Part shown: positions 49,621-60,725 of the stretch, piece after piece
Layout: every line of letters begins with the position of its first letter
Numbering within the stretch: the first letter of the stretch is position 1
Source: Lentzea flava
Lineage (GTDB): Bacteria; Actinomycetota; Actinomycetes; Mycobacteriales; Pseudonocardiaceae
Length of the DNA stretch: 64,000 nucleotides
Assembly: GCF_014648475.1 (NCBI RefSeq)
Contig: NZ_BMRE01000012.1
Span: 1-64,000, forward strand
Direction: 5' to 3'
The notes under the pieces: generated by a model
What the model saw: only the letters and a program-made list of their open reading frames with translations
Database searches by the model: none
What the model was told of the DNA's origin: nothing
Position numbers and translations under genes: made by a program

Positions 49621-50186
49621 ATGAGTTCTGTTCGTCATGCCGAAAACAAGTCGCTCTGGGTCGTCCGAGAGCTCGCACTGCCCGCCGTCGTCAAGCCCTG
49701 CGTCGACTGCGGGCACACGCGGCACCTCGCAACCGGCAAGATCCGCGTCAACGCCAACGGCAAGCATCTGGACGTCTGGCTGCTGATCGGCTGCGAGCGA
49801 TGCGACCGCACGTCGAAGATCCCCGTCCACGAACGGGTTCACGTCCAGGCGCTGGACCACCGGCGGCTGGTGCGGTTCGAGCACAACGACCCGGCGATCG
49901 TGCGCGAGCTGGTCCACGCGCAGCGCCGGCTCGACTGGACCGGCACGTGGGTGCTGGAGACCGACCTGCCGTTCTACGAGATCGGCAGCATCGGCAGCGC
50001 CGGCGAGCCGCTGGAGGTCTTCGTCAGGTTCGAGCTGCCGGCACCGGTCCGGGTCGAAAAGCTGCTCACCAGCGGACTCGGCCTGAGCCGGCCGGCGGTG
50101 AAACGGCTCGTCGACTCAGGCCGGATCCGGCTCCCGATGGCGGTCGACGCGAGGGTTCGCGCCGACTTCGCCTTCGTGATCGGGGG

Positions 50187-50190
<4 letters not shown>
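49621..50190 (+). CDS. DUF1062 protein with zinc-ribbon
   Basis: A 189-residue protein of the DUF1062 family. LWVVRELALPAVVKPCVDCGHTRH and LLIGCERCDRTSK supply two CxxC pairs likely to bind zinc. The C-terminus (KLLTSGLGLSRPAVKRLVDSGRIRLP) looks like an S4-type RNA-binding helix pair, so a role in RNA handling is possible. The family has no known function. ATG 49621. The end overlaps the convergent UvrA-like gene by 4 bp. Confidence 0.8.
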
Positions 50191-52579
<2,389 letters not shown>

Positions 52580-52583
<4 letters not shown>

Positions 52584-53353
52584 GGCGCAAAACCTAACTC
52601 CGCGCCCCCGCTCCCGCCTTCTTGATTCCTGATTGGTTGTGGACGGATCCGGTAGTGGTAGGTGCACACCTCGCGGAACCCCGTCCGCTCGTACAGCCGG
52701 AACGCCGAGCTGTTCGCCTTCTCCATCTGCAGGTACATGTGGTTCGCTTCGCGTGCGGCCGCCCATGAGGCCAACGCCGCGAGCACGGACCGTGCGGCGC
52801 CCTGCCCTCGTGCGTGCGCCAATGTCGCCATTCCGAACACCCCGGCCCAGCCCTGCTCGGCCACGGCCCGCCCGACGGCCACCACCTGCCCGTCGATCTC
52901 GGCGCACGCGTACGCGCTGGGGTGCTCGACCCGGCTGAGCAGGTCGCGTTCGGCGCTCACGTCCCGCGTGGTCACCGCCTGCCACGCCGCCAGCCACTCG
53001 TCGGTGGGCCGCGTGCTCACCTCGCCCGCGTCGGCGTGGACCTGGCGCAGCACCTCGGCGGTCGAGGCGATCTGCAGGGACATCGCGTGCCCGCGGGTGT
53101 ACCCCCGGCCGTCCAGCCGCGCGTCGAGATCGTCCGCGCACACGCCCGGCGTGATCTGGAACCGCACCCCGGACCCGCGTTCGGCGCAGAACTCCTCGGC
53201 GCGCGCGACCCGGTCCTCCCGGTCGTGCGGCAGGACGGCGCTCACCCACCAGGCGTCGCCGGGGGAGTGCCGCAGCCACCAGCCGCCGGCCTCCTCGACG
53301 TGGGCGGCGGGCTGGGCCCGTGCCGCGTACTCCTGCAGCGTCTTCAGCAGCAC
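52580..53353 (-). CDS. GNAT-family N-acetyltransferase
   Basis: A 257-residue protein with a non-catalytic N-terminal part (WWLRHSPGDAWWVSAVLPHD) and a C-terminal GNAT domain. The acetyl-CoA loop is TLAHARGQGAARSVLAALA and the closing signature ANSSAFRLYERTGFREVCTYHYR. Substrate unknown. Middle gene of an EF-hand/GNAT/UvrA-like unit: its start lies 1 bp after the EF-hand stop and its stop overlaps the UvrA-like start, so all three are coupled. Acetylation of a toxic amine that the UvrA-like protein also guards against would be a guess. Confidence 0.88.
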
Positions 53354-53354
53354 G

Positions 53355-53909
53355 TCAGTCCAATGACCCCAGCAGCCAGTTGCCGGCCGCCGCGGGATCC
53401 TCGGAGAAGTAGAACTCCCGTATCGCCTCTAACAGTGCCTGAACGGACATGAGCTCGTCGTCGTCGGACAGCATGTCGTGGATCATCCGCGCGTCCGCCT
53501 CCGACAGGTTCATCAGCGCGCCCGTCCACATGACGTGCTCCTCGACGGTGAGCTTGCCGTCGCCGTCCTCGTCCACGATCGCCATCAGCGCGTCCAGGAA
53601 CGGGACGTACCCCTCGTCGAACGACTCCGGCGTCTCGAGCAGCCCGTCCGCGAACGCCTTCTTGTACTCGTCGAGGCTGATGCGCCCGTCGTGGTCCTGA
53701 CCGATGACGGACGAGAGCTGCTCCCACAGCCCGAGCAGCGCCGCGTGGAACCGGACGGCCTTCGGATCGGTGTCGGCCAGCCCGAACGTCTTGACGGTGC
53801 GCTCGCCGGCCTGTGTGAAGTCCTCGCGCCCGATGTACCCGTCCCCGTCGGCGTCGTACGTCCGGAACCGGCGAGCGAGCTTGCGGTCCAGGAAGGCGGT
53901 GATCTCCAT
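53355..53909 (-). CDS. EF-hand calcium-binding protein (calerythrin-like)
   Basis: A 184-residue soluble protein with four EF-hand units: DADGDGYIGREDF (about residues 19-31), a second with DHDGRISLDEY, a third DEDGDGKLTVEEH, and a degenerate fourth (DDDELMSVQALLEAI). This is the layout of calerythrin-type actinobacterial Ca2+-binding proteins, which buffer or sense calcium during development. ATG 53909. First gene of the unit that goes on to the GNAT and UvrA-like genes. Confidence 0.92.
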   Translation of the reverse strand: MEITAFLDRKLARRFRTYDADGDGYIGREDFTQAGERTVKTFGLADTDPKAVRFHAALLGLWEQLSSVIGQDHDGRISLDEYKKAFADGLLETPESFDEGYVPFLDALMAIVDEDGDGKLTVEEHVMWTGALMNLSEADARMIHDMLSDDDELMSVQALLEAIREFYFSEDPAAAGNWLLGSLD

Positions 53910-53966
53910 GACGTCCTTCTACCGCATTCCGGCCTAGAGGAACACGCCTGTCTCGTTACCGGATTT

Positions 53967-53994
53967 GCAAACGTTTTCAAAGTTTACCGTTTGC
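53967..53994 (-). terminator. Hairpin overlapping the stop of the CARDB-like gene
   Basis: GCAAACG (53967-53973) pairs with CGTTTGC (53988-53994) over a 14-base AT-rich loop. It overlaps the TAA of the surface protein gene and precedes the EF-hand gene's promoter region, so it may act as terminator or as a regulator site. Confidence 0.45.
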
Positions 53995-56035
53995 CCAACC
54001 CGGAAAACGCGCTCGCGACGATCACCATGCCGATGACGCCAATTACCGCCGCGATGCCTCCTACCGCCGGTTTCGACACCTGCTGAACGTGCGCGACCGG
54101 GCGCGGAGACGCCGGTTCGTCACGAAGCGGTCGCGTTGTGGACGGCTCCGGCGGCAGCGGCGTGGTGATCGATTCGATTCGAACAACGGCGCTTTCACTG
54201 ATGACATGACTTGCTCCCGCGCCCGACACCGTCAACCGAGAATTCACCGGTGCGATCGCCTGACACGTGTACGTCACGCGCTCTCCTGGCCGAAGGACGG
54301 GAAAGGTCCGGCGGCAGGCGGCGGGCTCTCCGGCCACCTCGACGTCGTTGATCGGCAGGTCGGACGGGTTCCCGATCGTGACCGTCACCGTGACCGGCTC
54401 GCCGTCCGCCGCCCTGTCCTTCGACCAGAGCGCGGTGATCGTGAGCCGCGGGTGGATCACCCTGACCTGCACGGACGCGCTCGCCTCGACCTTCTTGCCG
54501 ATCTTGTCGATCGCGGTGACGGCTGCGGTCAGCGTGCCGGACTCGTCGCCTGCCGGTGCCGCGCAGACCACGGTGGCGGTGGCGCCGGGGTCGAGCTGCC
54601 GTTGCACGGGATCGCAGCCGTTGGTGGACGTACGCGCGTTGAGGTCGAACAACGCGGTGTCGCCGATGTTCGTGACAGTTGTTGAGAATTTAACTTCTTG
54701 TCCGGGCAGCGCCGTCAACGGCTCTGTTGTCGTCGTTGCGCGCAATGCCGGATGCAGGACGTCGACCTTTGCGGTCTTCTGCGCCGTCAACGGATCACCG
54801 GCTCGGCTGATGCCGTTTGCGGTGACCGTGGTCTGGTAGTCGTCGTCCGCGGCTTGGGACGTGCACGTGCGCGCGGCTTTCGCGTGCGGGGCGATTGTGC
54901 CGATTTTCTGACCGCACACCGAGACATCCGCTGCGGGTGCGTCCCCGATGTTGGTGACGGTCGCGGTTTGGGCGACGTTGTCCTTCGGGTGGGCGGCGGG
55001 ATGTTCCGGGGCGACGGACAGGGACAGTTCGGGCAGCGGGAACGACCACGCGACGTTCTGGACGAGATAGGCGTCGTCGTCCCGGCGGAACGTCAGCTCG
55101 GCGCTCCTGGCCCCCGGCCGGAGCACGTCCTCGGGGACGGTCACCGTGCGGGCGTCGACGCTCATGTTGTTGGGGTGCGTCGCGCCCTGGGCCGACGAGG
55201 TGAACGCGTTGCGCCCGGCGATCGACGTGTCGTTGACGAGCATCTGGTCGCCGTCGCTCGCCCAGTCGCCCTCGTAGGCGGTGACGCTGACCTTCGTGAT
55301 CCCGCCCGCCGCGTGCGTCGGGGCGATCGGGGTGCGCACCGTGGGCAGCTTCGTGGGCAGCCGGACGTGGCCGCCGTGCACCGACACGTGCCGCATCGGG
55401 GCGTCCGGGACCTTCCACACGACGGTCAGCGACCAGCCGCCGAAGCAGTCGAAGCCCTGAGGCGCCCAGATGTTGCCGACGGTGATATCGCGGCCGGTGA
55501 GCCGGCGGGTCACGTCGGCTTCGGCGCTGTAGAAGGTGTTGTCGGTGGGGGAGAGGGTGTTCGGCTCGTCCGTGGCGAACCGGTCGGGGCTGACGCTCGT
55601 GCCGTTGAGCATGACCGGATCTTCCGGCCTGCCGGGTGGTTGCCGCGCGTCGTGGCAGGTCGCGCTGCCGGCCCAGCCCAGCTTGGCGTAGGCGATCGTG
55701 GCTGCGGGCGGGACGGCGAGTGTCGCTGTCGAGGAGTTGAACGTCCTCGGGTCGTCGTCGACGTCGGTCCACGACATGCGGTGGCCGTTGTTCTGCGCCG
55801 CGGGACCGTGCCCCTTGCGGTTCTGTGCGTCCACACAGGACTGTGGCGGGTACTTCGGGCTGGGCCCGGCCTGTTCGGGTGTCGGGCAGGTGAGAACGCT
55901 GTTGCCGATGATCGCGACGTCTCCGCGCACCGCCTCGTTGAACTGGCTGCGCCACACCTCGGCCGCGGCGACCGGTGGGCCGGGGGTGAGCAGCGGAACC
56001 AGCAGGACGGCAGCGATGAGGATCGGTACGCGCAT
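53984..56035 (-). CDS. Surface-anchored protein with three CARDB/DUF11-like repeats
   Basis: A 683-residue exported protein. Signal peptide at residues 1-25 (MRVPILIAAVLLVPLL). Residues 25-330 hold a beta-rich head with four cysteines. Then three repeats of about 90 residues, each with T-V-T-N-I-G-D or similar (TATVTNIGDAPAADV, STTVTNIGDTALFDL, TVTIGNPSDLPINDV) and a cysteine pair, of the CARDB/DUF11 cell-adhesion type. A Pro-rich linker and a C-terminal TM helix (IAAVIGVIGMVIVASAFSGL) with a basic end anchor it to the membrane. ATG 56035 is preferred to the upstream in-frame ATG because GGGAAGG precedes it. Confidence 0.85.
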   Translation of the reverse strand: MRVPILIAAVLLVPLLTPGPPVAAAEVWRSQFNEAVRGDVAIIGNSVLTCPTPEQAGPSPKYPPQSCVDAQNRKGHGPAAQNNGHRMSWTDVDDDPRTFNSSTATLAVPPAATIAYAKLGWAGSATCHDARQPPGRPEDPVMLNGTSVSPDRFATDEPNTLSPTDNTFYSAEADVTRRLTGRDITVGNIWAPQGFDCFGGWSLTVVWKVPDAPMRHVSVHGGHVRLPTKLPTVRTPIAPTHAAGGITKVSVTAYEGDWASDGDQMLVNDTSIAGRNAFTSSAQGATHPNNMSVDARTVTVPEDVLRPGARSAELTFRRDDDAYLVQNVAWSFPLPELSLSVAPEHPAAHPKDNVAQTATVTNIGDAPAADVSVCGQKIGTIAPHAKAARTCTSQAADDDYQTTVTANGISRAGDPLTAQKTAKVDVLHPALRATTTTEPLTALPGQEVKFSTTVTNIGDTALFDLNARTSTNGCDPVQRQLDPGATATVVCAAPAGDESGTLTAAVTAIDKIGKKVEASASVQVRVIHPRLTITALWSKDRAADGEPVTVTVTIGNPSDLPINDVEVAGEPAACRRTFPVLRPGERVTYTCQAIAPVNSRLTVSGAGASHVISESAVVRIESITTPLPPEPSTTRPLRDEPASPRPVAHVQQVSKPAVGGIAAVIGVIGMVIVASAFSGLGKR

Positions 56036-56298
56036 GCCACGCCTTCCCGGTCGGGGTCGGCACAGGTTGACACGCTTCCCGTGGCTTGTCACCGAGCGCT
56101 GTCCGCGGTGCCCTCACTCTCCGTCGAGGACAGTCGGGGCTCGGTTCTCCTGTTCGTGTCCAACGGTTTGCTGTGAACGTTCTCAAGTGGACCGGCCGTG
56201 GGCATGATCAACCCGCGTTGCTCTTGATGGGCGGCTCAGACCGCCGAGAAGCGTGGAGTTCGTGGTCAAACGGTCCCCGCTGTGGGGAGATGGAAACC
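56036..56298. other. 263-bp intergenic region between divergent membrane/surface genes
   Basis: It lies between the divergent CARDB-like and DUF4239 genes and must hold both promoters. A longer in-frame start for the DUF4239 gene exists here (56086) but encodes residues unlike the family. No clear hairpin or repeat seen. Confidence 0.5.
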
Positions 56299-57078
56299 AT
56301 GTGGACCGCTGTTGTGATCGTCGTGGCGTCGGTGGCCGTCACCGTCGCCGCCTGCCTGCTGTTCGGCCGCTCGCACGCGCACACGCAGGCGGACGATCGC
56401 GACGCGGACTCCCGCGGCTTCCTCGGCGCGGTGATCAGCGGCCTGTTCATCGTGGCGCTGGCGTTCTACATGGTGATCGTGTGGGAGGAGAACGGCACCG
56501 CCGAGGACAACGCGGCCCGCGAGGCCGCCGCCGTGGCGGACACGTACTGGCAGACCGCCGCGATGCCGCAGCCGCAACGTGATCACATCCGGACGCTGCT
56601 GGTGTCGTACCCGAAGCTGGTGGCGGACAAGGAATGGCCGCGGCTGGCTTCCGGCGAGTCCGACTCGGGGACCACCGATGTGCTGAACTCGCTGCACACC
56701 GAGATCCTGAGCCTGCCGTCCACACCGGAGGAGGTGAAGTCGGCGCGGGAGCGGGCGCTGGAACGGCTGCGGGAGATCACGGACCTGCGGCGGGAGCGGC
56801 TGGATCAGGCCGGTGGGCTCGACCACACCGGGAGGCTCATGCTGATCGGCACGCTGCTCGGTGCCGTCGGGATGATCGTGTTTCCGTTGCTGATCGGGTT
56901 CACCGCTCGGGTGCGGCATGTCGTGCAGATGGGGGTTACTGCCGCCGTGCTCGCGTTCGTTTGCGTGTTGTGTTTGGGGATGACGCATCCGTTCAGCGGG
57001 GTGTTGCGGGTGCAGCCCGAGGCGTTCACGTCCGTCACGGAGGAGCTCGCGGGCATCCCGGCAGGCCAAAGCGGCTGA
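56299..57078 (+). CDS. DUF4239 (bestrophin-like) membrane protein
   Basis: A 259-residue membrane protein with two N-terminal TM segments (residues 2-20 and 40-62), a soluble helical middle of about 110 residues (WEENGTAEDNAAREAAAVADTYW onward) and two C-terminal TM segments ending PFSGVLRVQPEAF. This is the DUF4239 layout, thought to be related to bestrophin channels. ATG 56299 is preferred, with GGGGAG 9 bp upstream; ATG 56290 is alternative. Function unknown. Confidence 0.82.
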   Translation: MWTAVVIVVASVAVTVAACLLFGRSHAHTQADDRDADSRGFLGAVISGLFIVALAFYMVIVWEENGTAEDNAAREAAAVADTYWQTAAMPQPQRDHIRTLLVSYPKLVADKEWPRLASGESDSGTTDVLNSLHTEILSLPSTPEEVKSARERALERLREITDLRRERLDQAGGLDHTGRLMLIGTLLGAVGMIVFPLLIGFTARVRHVVQMGVTAAVLAFVCVLCLGMTHPFSGVLRVQPEAFTSVTEELAGIPAGQSG

Positions 57079-57130
57079 GGAAACGTGGCCAAGGCGGTGA
57101 AGACACCCTTGGGGCGGCCTGGGATGTGCT

Positions 57131-57172
57131 GAACGCGCCGCCCACCCCTGAGGGAGCGTGAGCGGCGCGTTC
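57131..57172. terminator. Bidirectional hairpin between convergent genes
   Basis: GAACGCGCCGC (57131-57141) and GCGGCGCGTTC (57162-57172) form an 11-bp perfect stem between the ends of the DUF4239 and PspC genes. Confidence 0.85.
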
Positions 57173-57183
57173 TCGGCGGTCTG

Positions 57184-57378
57184 TCAGTAACCGCGGTCGG
57201 GCATGATCACCCAAAGGACGAGGTAGACGACGAACTGCGGTCCCGGCAGAAGGCAGGACAACAAGAACAGAAGGCGCACGGTGCCCGCCTTCATGCCCCA
57301 GCGCTGGGCGAGCCCCGCGCACACACCCGCGATCATCCGGTTGGTCCTGGGCCTGCTCAAAGCAACTGTCGTGGTCAT
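57184..57378 (-). CDS. Small PspC-domain membrane protein
   Basis: A 64-residue protein: MTTTVALSRPRTNRMIAGVCAGLAQRWGMKAGTVRL is the PspC opening (R-x-IAGVCAGLA), split here over residues 1-36, and one TM helix (LLFLLSCLLPGPQFVVYLVLW) follows. PspC-type proteins take part in membrane-stress responses. ATG 57378 is chosen; an upstream ATG in frame (57414) would add 12 residues that do not resemble the family. Convergent with the DUF4239 gene. Confidence 0.88.
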   Translation of the reverse strand: MTTTVALSRPRTNRMIAGVCAGLAQRWGMKAGTVRLLFLLSCLLPGPQFVVYLVLWVIMPDRGY

Positions 57379-57513
57379 ATACCCACAATGCGCGCGATAG
57401 TCCATCTGTTGCATCGGGGACGAACCCTGATTTCACCCGGATGAGTTACGGCACGTAACCCCGAGCCTCTGACCTGCGACAGCACGGTTGTCCCATACAT
57501 TTGGGGAGGCGAG

Positions 57514-58770
57514 ATGCGGGCTGATTTCCTCGTCGACACGGTGTTCATCGCGGTCTACGCGCCGTTGCTGTGGCACGCCTGGCAGTGGTTGCGCACGAAG
57601 GAACGGCAGGGGCCGCCGTCCCCGCTCCGCAGTCTCACGCTCGCCGGCAGCCCGTATCCGCGGGCGGTGCCGATCACGGTGCTCGCGGCGGCGCATCTCG
57701 GCGGCAGTCCCGTCGGGTTCGTGGCGCTCGGGTTCCTCGTGCTCGTGGCCGTGGAGTCGGCCTGGCGCAACCGGGACCGGTGGGTGCGTGAGCACCTGTG
57801 GGCGTTGGGGCGGCTCAGGGTTCCTGCGGTCACCGTGGCGCTCGTCGCGGCGATGGTGGTGTTCGGAGACACGAGGTCGTTGCGGGATCCCGGAATCGGG
57901 CTTGCGATGTGGGTCGCGGTGCTCGCGATGGGGGCCAGCGTGTGGTTCGTGGCGCGGCGGCTCGTGCTGACGTCGTGGCCGCAGAAGACGTGGCGCAGTG
58001 CGCGACCGGAGCTCGGGGCGTTGATCAGGCTCGGGTTGTGCGTGCTGGTGGGGGCGGTCGGGTGGTTCTACGGGCCGCGGCAGTTGACCGGGTACGCCGT
58101 GGTGCTCGGGATCGTCGTGTTGCTCGGGCTGGTGTGGGTGGTGTGGGAGGCCGAGGACGCGGAGGCTGCTCGCAGCAAGCTCGGTGAGGCGGATCGGATC
58201 AGGGCCAGGGCCGCGATGAGGCCCGGCCCGCACCAGCGGCCCGCGGTGATGCGGGTGGCGCGGGGGCTTGCGGTCGCGCCGCTTGGTGCGCTCGTCATGG
58301 CTTACGTGCCGATGGCGTATGACGGGCAGAACACGTTGACGGCGATGCGGGTGCTGGTCCTGTGTGCGGTCGCGGTGTTGTTCGGCGACTGGTTGATGGC
58401 CCGCGGCGGCAAGCAACCCTGGCATTCGCCGCACCACTGGTGGTTCACGGCCGTGCTCGTGACGGTGTCGGCGGCGAGTCTCGTCGCGGTGGGGATGATC
58501 GGGCGCACGTTGCCGCTGGCGGTGGTGTTCCTGATGTTCGGCGGGTTGTTGCTGAGCGAGGCGCAGCGGTTCGCGGAGACCGTGCCGGTGCCGAAGGGGT
58601 TGCTGTTCCTCGGGTTCACGCGCACGCCGGTGGCGTTGCTGATCGCGCTCTGCCTGGTGGCGAACGGGGTGAGTTACCCGACGGACGCCGTGGAGAGCTG
58701 GTCGACGAACCTCAGGCAGGTCGTGCGCATGGCGTCGACCGTCATGGCCTTCGAGCCCGCCAGCACCTGA
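57514..58770 (+). CDS. Polytopic membrane protein, unknown function
   Basis: A 418-residue protein with about ten hydrophobic segments and no motif I recognise. Arg-rich cytosolic loops (WEAEDAEAARSKLGEADRIRARAAMRPG) and a WHSPHHWWFTAVLV stretch stand out. ATG 57514 has GGGGAGG 6 bp upstream. The last 97 bp lie antisense within the end of the TetR gene, unusually deep for a convergent overlap, and the final 30 residues (YPTDAVESWSTNLRQVVRM and on) are hydrophilic, so the original stop may have been lost. Not assignable further. Confidence 0.7.
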   Translation: MRADFLVDTVFIAVYAPLLWHAWQWLRTKERQGPPSPLRSLTLAGSPYPRAVPITVLAAAHLGGSPVGFVALGFLVLVAVESAWRNRDRWVREHLWALGRLRVPAVTVALVAAMVVFGDTRSLRDPGIGLAMWVAVLAMGASVWFVARRLVLTSWPQKTWRSARPELGALIRLGLCVLVGAVGWFYGPRQLTGYAVVLGIVVLLGLVWVVWEAEDAEAARSKLGEADRIRARAAMRPGPHQRPAVMRVARGLAVAPLGALVMAYVPMAYDGQNTLTAMRVLVLCAVAVLFGDWLMARGGKQPWHSPHHWWFTAVLVTVSAASLVAVGMIGRTLPLAVVFLMFGGLLLSEAQRFAETVPVPKGLLFLGFTRTPVALLIALCLVANGVSYPTDAVESWSTNLRQVVRMASTVMAFEPAST

Positions 58771-59279
58771 AGGGCCAGGCCGTCGAGCATGCTGACCATC
58801 ATGTTCGCCAGCTCGACCGGATCGCCGGAGCTGTGGATGTCGCCGGAGGCCTGGCCGTCGCGGAAGATGCTCGCCACGATGTCGCGCCACTCGCCGTAGA
58901 AGCGCTCGTTGAGCTCCTGCAGCTCGGGGTTGCGGATGGCCTCGACCCACAGCTCGGCCCAGACCTTCCACGCCTCGACCGTCTCGGCGCCCTCCGGCAG
59001 GTACGACTCGACGACCATGCGCAGGCGCGACAGCGGCGGCTCGTCCGACTCGAGGATCCAGCGGCGGCGCGCGACCGACTGTTCGAAGCAGTGCTCGAAC
59101 GCGGCGTCGGTCAGCTCGCGCTTGGTCTCGAAGTAGTAGTGGACCGTGCCGCCGGAGACTCCGGCGTCCTTGGCCACGTCGGACACCCGGAGGTGGCGGA
59201 AACCCTCGGCCGCGATCACCTTGCAGGTGGACGCGAGGATCTGCGCCTTGCGTTCGGCTTCCACGCTTGGACGGGGCAT
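58674..59279 (-). CDS. TetR-family transcriptional regulator
   Basis: A 201-residue TetR-type repressor: AQILASTCKVIAAEGFRHLRVSDVAKDAG and SGGTVHYYFETKRELTDAAF form the helix-turn-helix; the C-terminal part (ANMMVSMLDGLALQVLAG) resembles the BetI/TetR_C_6 dimerisation type. It lies 27 bp downstream of the AMP-ligase gene on the same strand and so is probably cotranscribed with it and regulates it. ATG 59279. Confidence 0.92.
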   Translation of the reverse strand: MPRPSVEAERKAQILASTCKVIAAEGFRHLRVSDVAKDAGVSGGTVHYYFETKRELTDAAFEHCFEQSVARRRWILESDEPPLSRLRMVVESYLPEGAETVEAWKVWAELWVEAIRNPELQELNERFYGEWRDIVASIFRDGQASGDIHSSGDPVELANMMVSMLDGLALQVLAGSKAMTVDAMRTTCLRFVDQLSTASVG

Positions 59280-59306
59280 CCGTCACCTCCTGGTTTGCTC
59301 CGAACC

Positions 59307-60689
59307 TTACCGAAACAGGGAACGAAGCTGGCGCTTGTCGACCTTTCCCACCTTGGTCAGAGGGAGTTGAGGCACGATCGTGACGCCCCTGGGCTGGTAA
59401 AGCTCACCCAGTTCGGCGACGACCGAATCGCGGATCCTGTCGACATCGACATCCTGCCCGTCGGTGACGAGGAACAGGTGGACCACCTCGCCGAGGGCAT
59501 CGTCCGGCTTCCCGACCGCCGCAGCCTGGCGGATGCCCGGCAGCGTGACGAGGAAGTCGTCGAGCAGGCGGGAGTAGACGTTGTCCGAGGTCCGGCCGGT
59601 GACGATGACGTCCTTGCTGCGGTCGTTGAGGTAAAGGTAGCCCTGGTCGTCGAGGTAGCCCATGTCGCCGGTGTTGAACCAGCCGTCGCTCGTCTCGCTC
59701 AGCGGAGGCTCGCCCCAGTAGCCCTCCATGACGGACGGCCCGCGCACCCACACGTCGCCGTCGCGGATCTCGACCTCCAGCGCGGGATTGGGCTTGCCGA
59801 CCGTGCGCAGGGTGTCCGGACGGTCGAGGTCGATCTCCGCGGCCGGCATCATCGAGATGGCGTAGGCCTCCGTCATGCCGTAGCCCTGGTTGACGACCGG
59901 GCCCCACTTCTCGATCGCCTGCCGCAGCCGCTTCGGGGCCAGCGGGGACCCGCCGACGATGACGGCGCCGAACTGCGGGCCTGGGCAGTCCGGGTGGTCG
60001 AGGACCTCGTACATCATCGGCGGCACGAAGATCGTCGCGTTGATCTGTTCCTCGCGGGCCAGGCGCACGAAGGTGTCCGCGTCGAACGTCGACGGCCCCA
60101 GCACGAGCTTCGACCCGGTGAGCAGGGCGATCTGCGCGGCGGAGGCGCCGCTGCCGTGGGTGATCAGGGTGTTGCAGAGCCAGTTCATCGCGGGCAGGCC
60201 CGCCCGCGCGTCCATCGTGCCGGTCCGGTCCGGGCGGTGCACCGCGAGCTTCGGCAGTCCGGTGGTGCCGCCGGTGTAGGCGACGGTGGCGTAGTCAGGG
60301 GCCGGGGTCCGTTCGACCGGATCACGGGGGAGGTCCTGCAGGTGCCAGCCGTCGATCCGCGTGCTGAACTCCGGGTCGACCACGACGGCGGCGACCTCCG
60401 CCCGTTCGATGAGGGCCTTGAGCTCGGAGGGGCCCGGCTCTGGCGGCACGAACACCAGGCGCCCGCCGAGCAGGTGCACGGCCAGGTTCAGCAGGACCGC
60501 CTCGGGCGTGTTGCCGACGTACACGGCCACGCCGTCGCCGGGTCCGATGCCGCGGTGGGCGAGGCCGTCAGCCAGCCGGAAGAGGAGGTCGCGGGCCTGG
60601 GCGCGGGTGAGGCGGGTGTCGCCGCCGACCAGTGCCTCGCGCTCGCCGTCCGTGGAGAGCCGCTGGAGCACAAGATCCACGTAGGTCAT
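59307..60689 (-). CDS. AMP-dependent acyl-CoA synthetase/ligase
   Basis: A 460-residue ANL-superfamily ligase: P-loop-like YTGGTTGLPKLAV, A5-type GYGMTEAYAISM, A7 YLYLNDRSKDVIVTGR and A10 PLTKVGKVDKRQL with the catalytic Lys. It activates a carboxylic acid as acyl-AMP, then transfers it to CoA or a carrier protein. At 460 residues it is shorter than typical (500-550), with a compact N-terminal half. The substrate is unknown. Followed by its likely TetR regulator; divergent from lnt across 36 bp. Confidence 0.9.
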   Translation of the reverse strand: MTYVDLVLQRLSTDGEREALVGGDTRLTRAQARDLLFRLADGLAHRGIGPGDGVAVYVGNTPEAVLLNLAVHLLGGRLVFVPPEPGPSELKALIERAEVAAVVVDPEFSTRIDGWHLQDLPRDPVERTPAPDYATVAYTGGTTGLPKLAVHRPDRTGTMDARAGLPAMNWLCNTLITHGSGASAAQIALLTGSKLVLGPSTFDADTFVRLAREEQINATIFVPPMMYEVLDHPDCPGPQFGAVIVGGSPLAPKRLRQAIEKWGPVVNQGYGMTEAYAISMMPAAEIDLDRPDTLRTVGKPNPALEVEIRDGDVWVRGPSVMEGYWGEPPLSETSDGWFNTGDMGYLDDQGYLYLNDRSKDVIVTGRTSDNVYSRLLDDFLVTLPGIRQAAAVGKPDDALGEVVHLFLVTDGQDVDVDRIRDSVVAELGELYQPRGVTIVPQLPLTKVGKVDKRQLRSLFR

Positions 60690-60725
60690 ACGTCCTGTCT
60701 ACTCCTGGCCTCGTAGGCTGATCGG

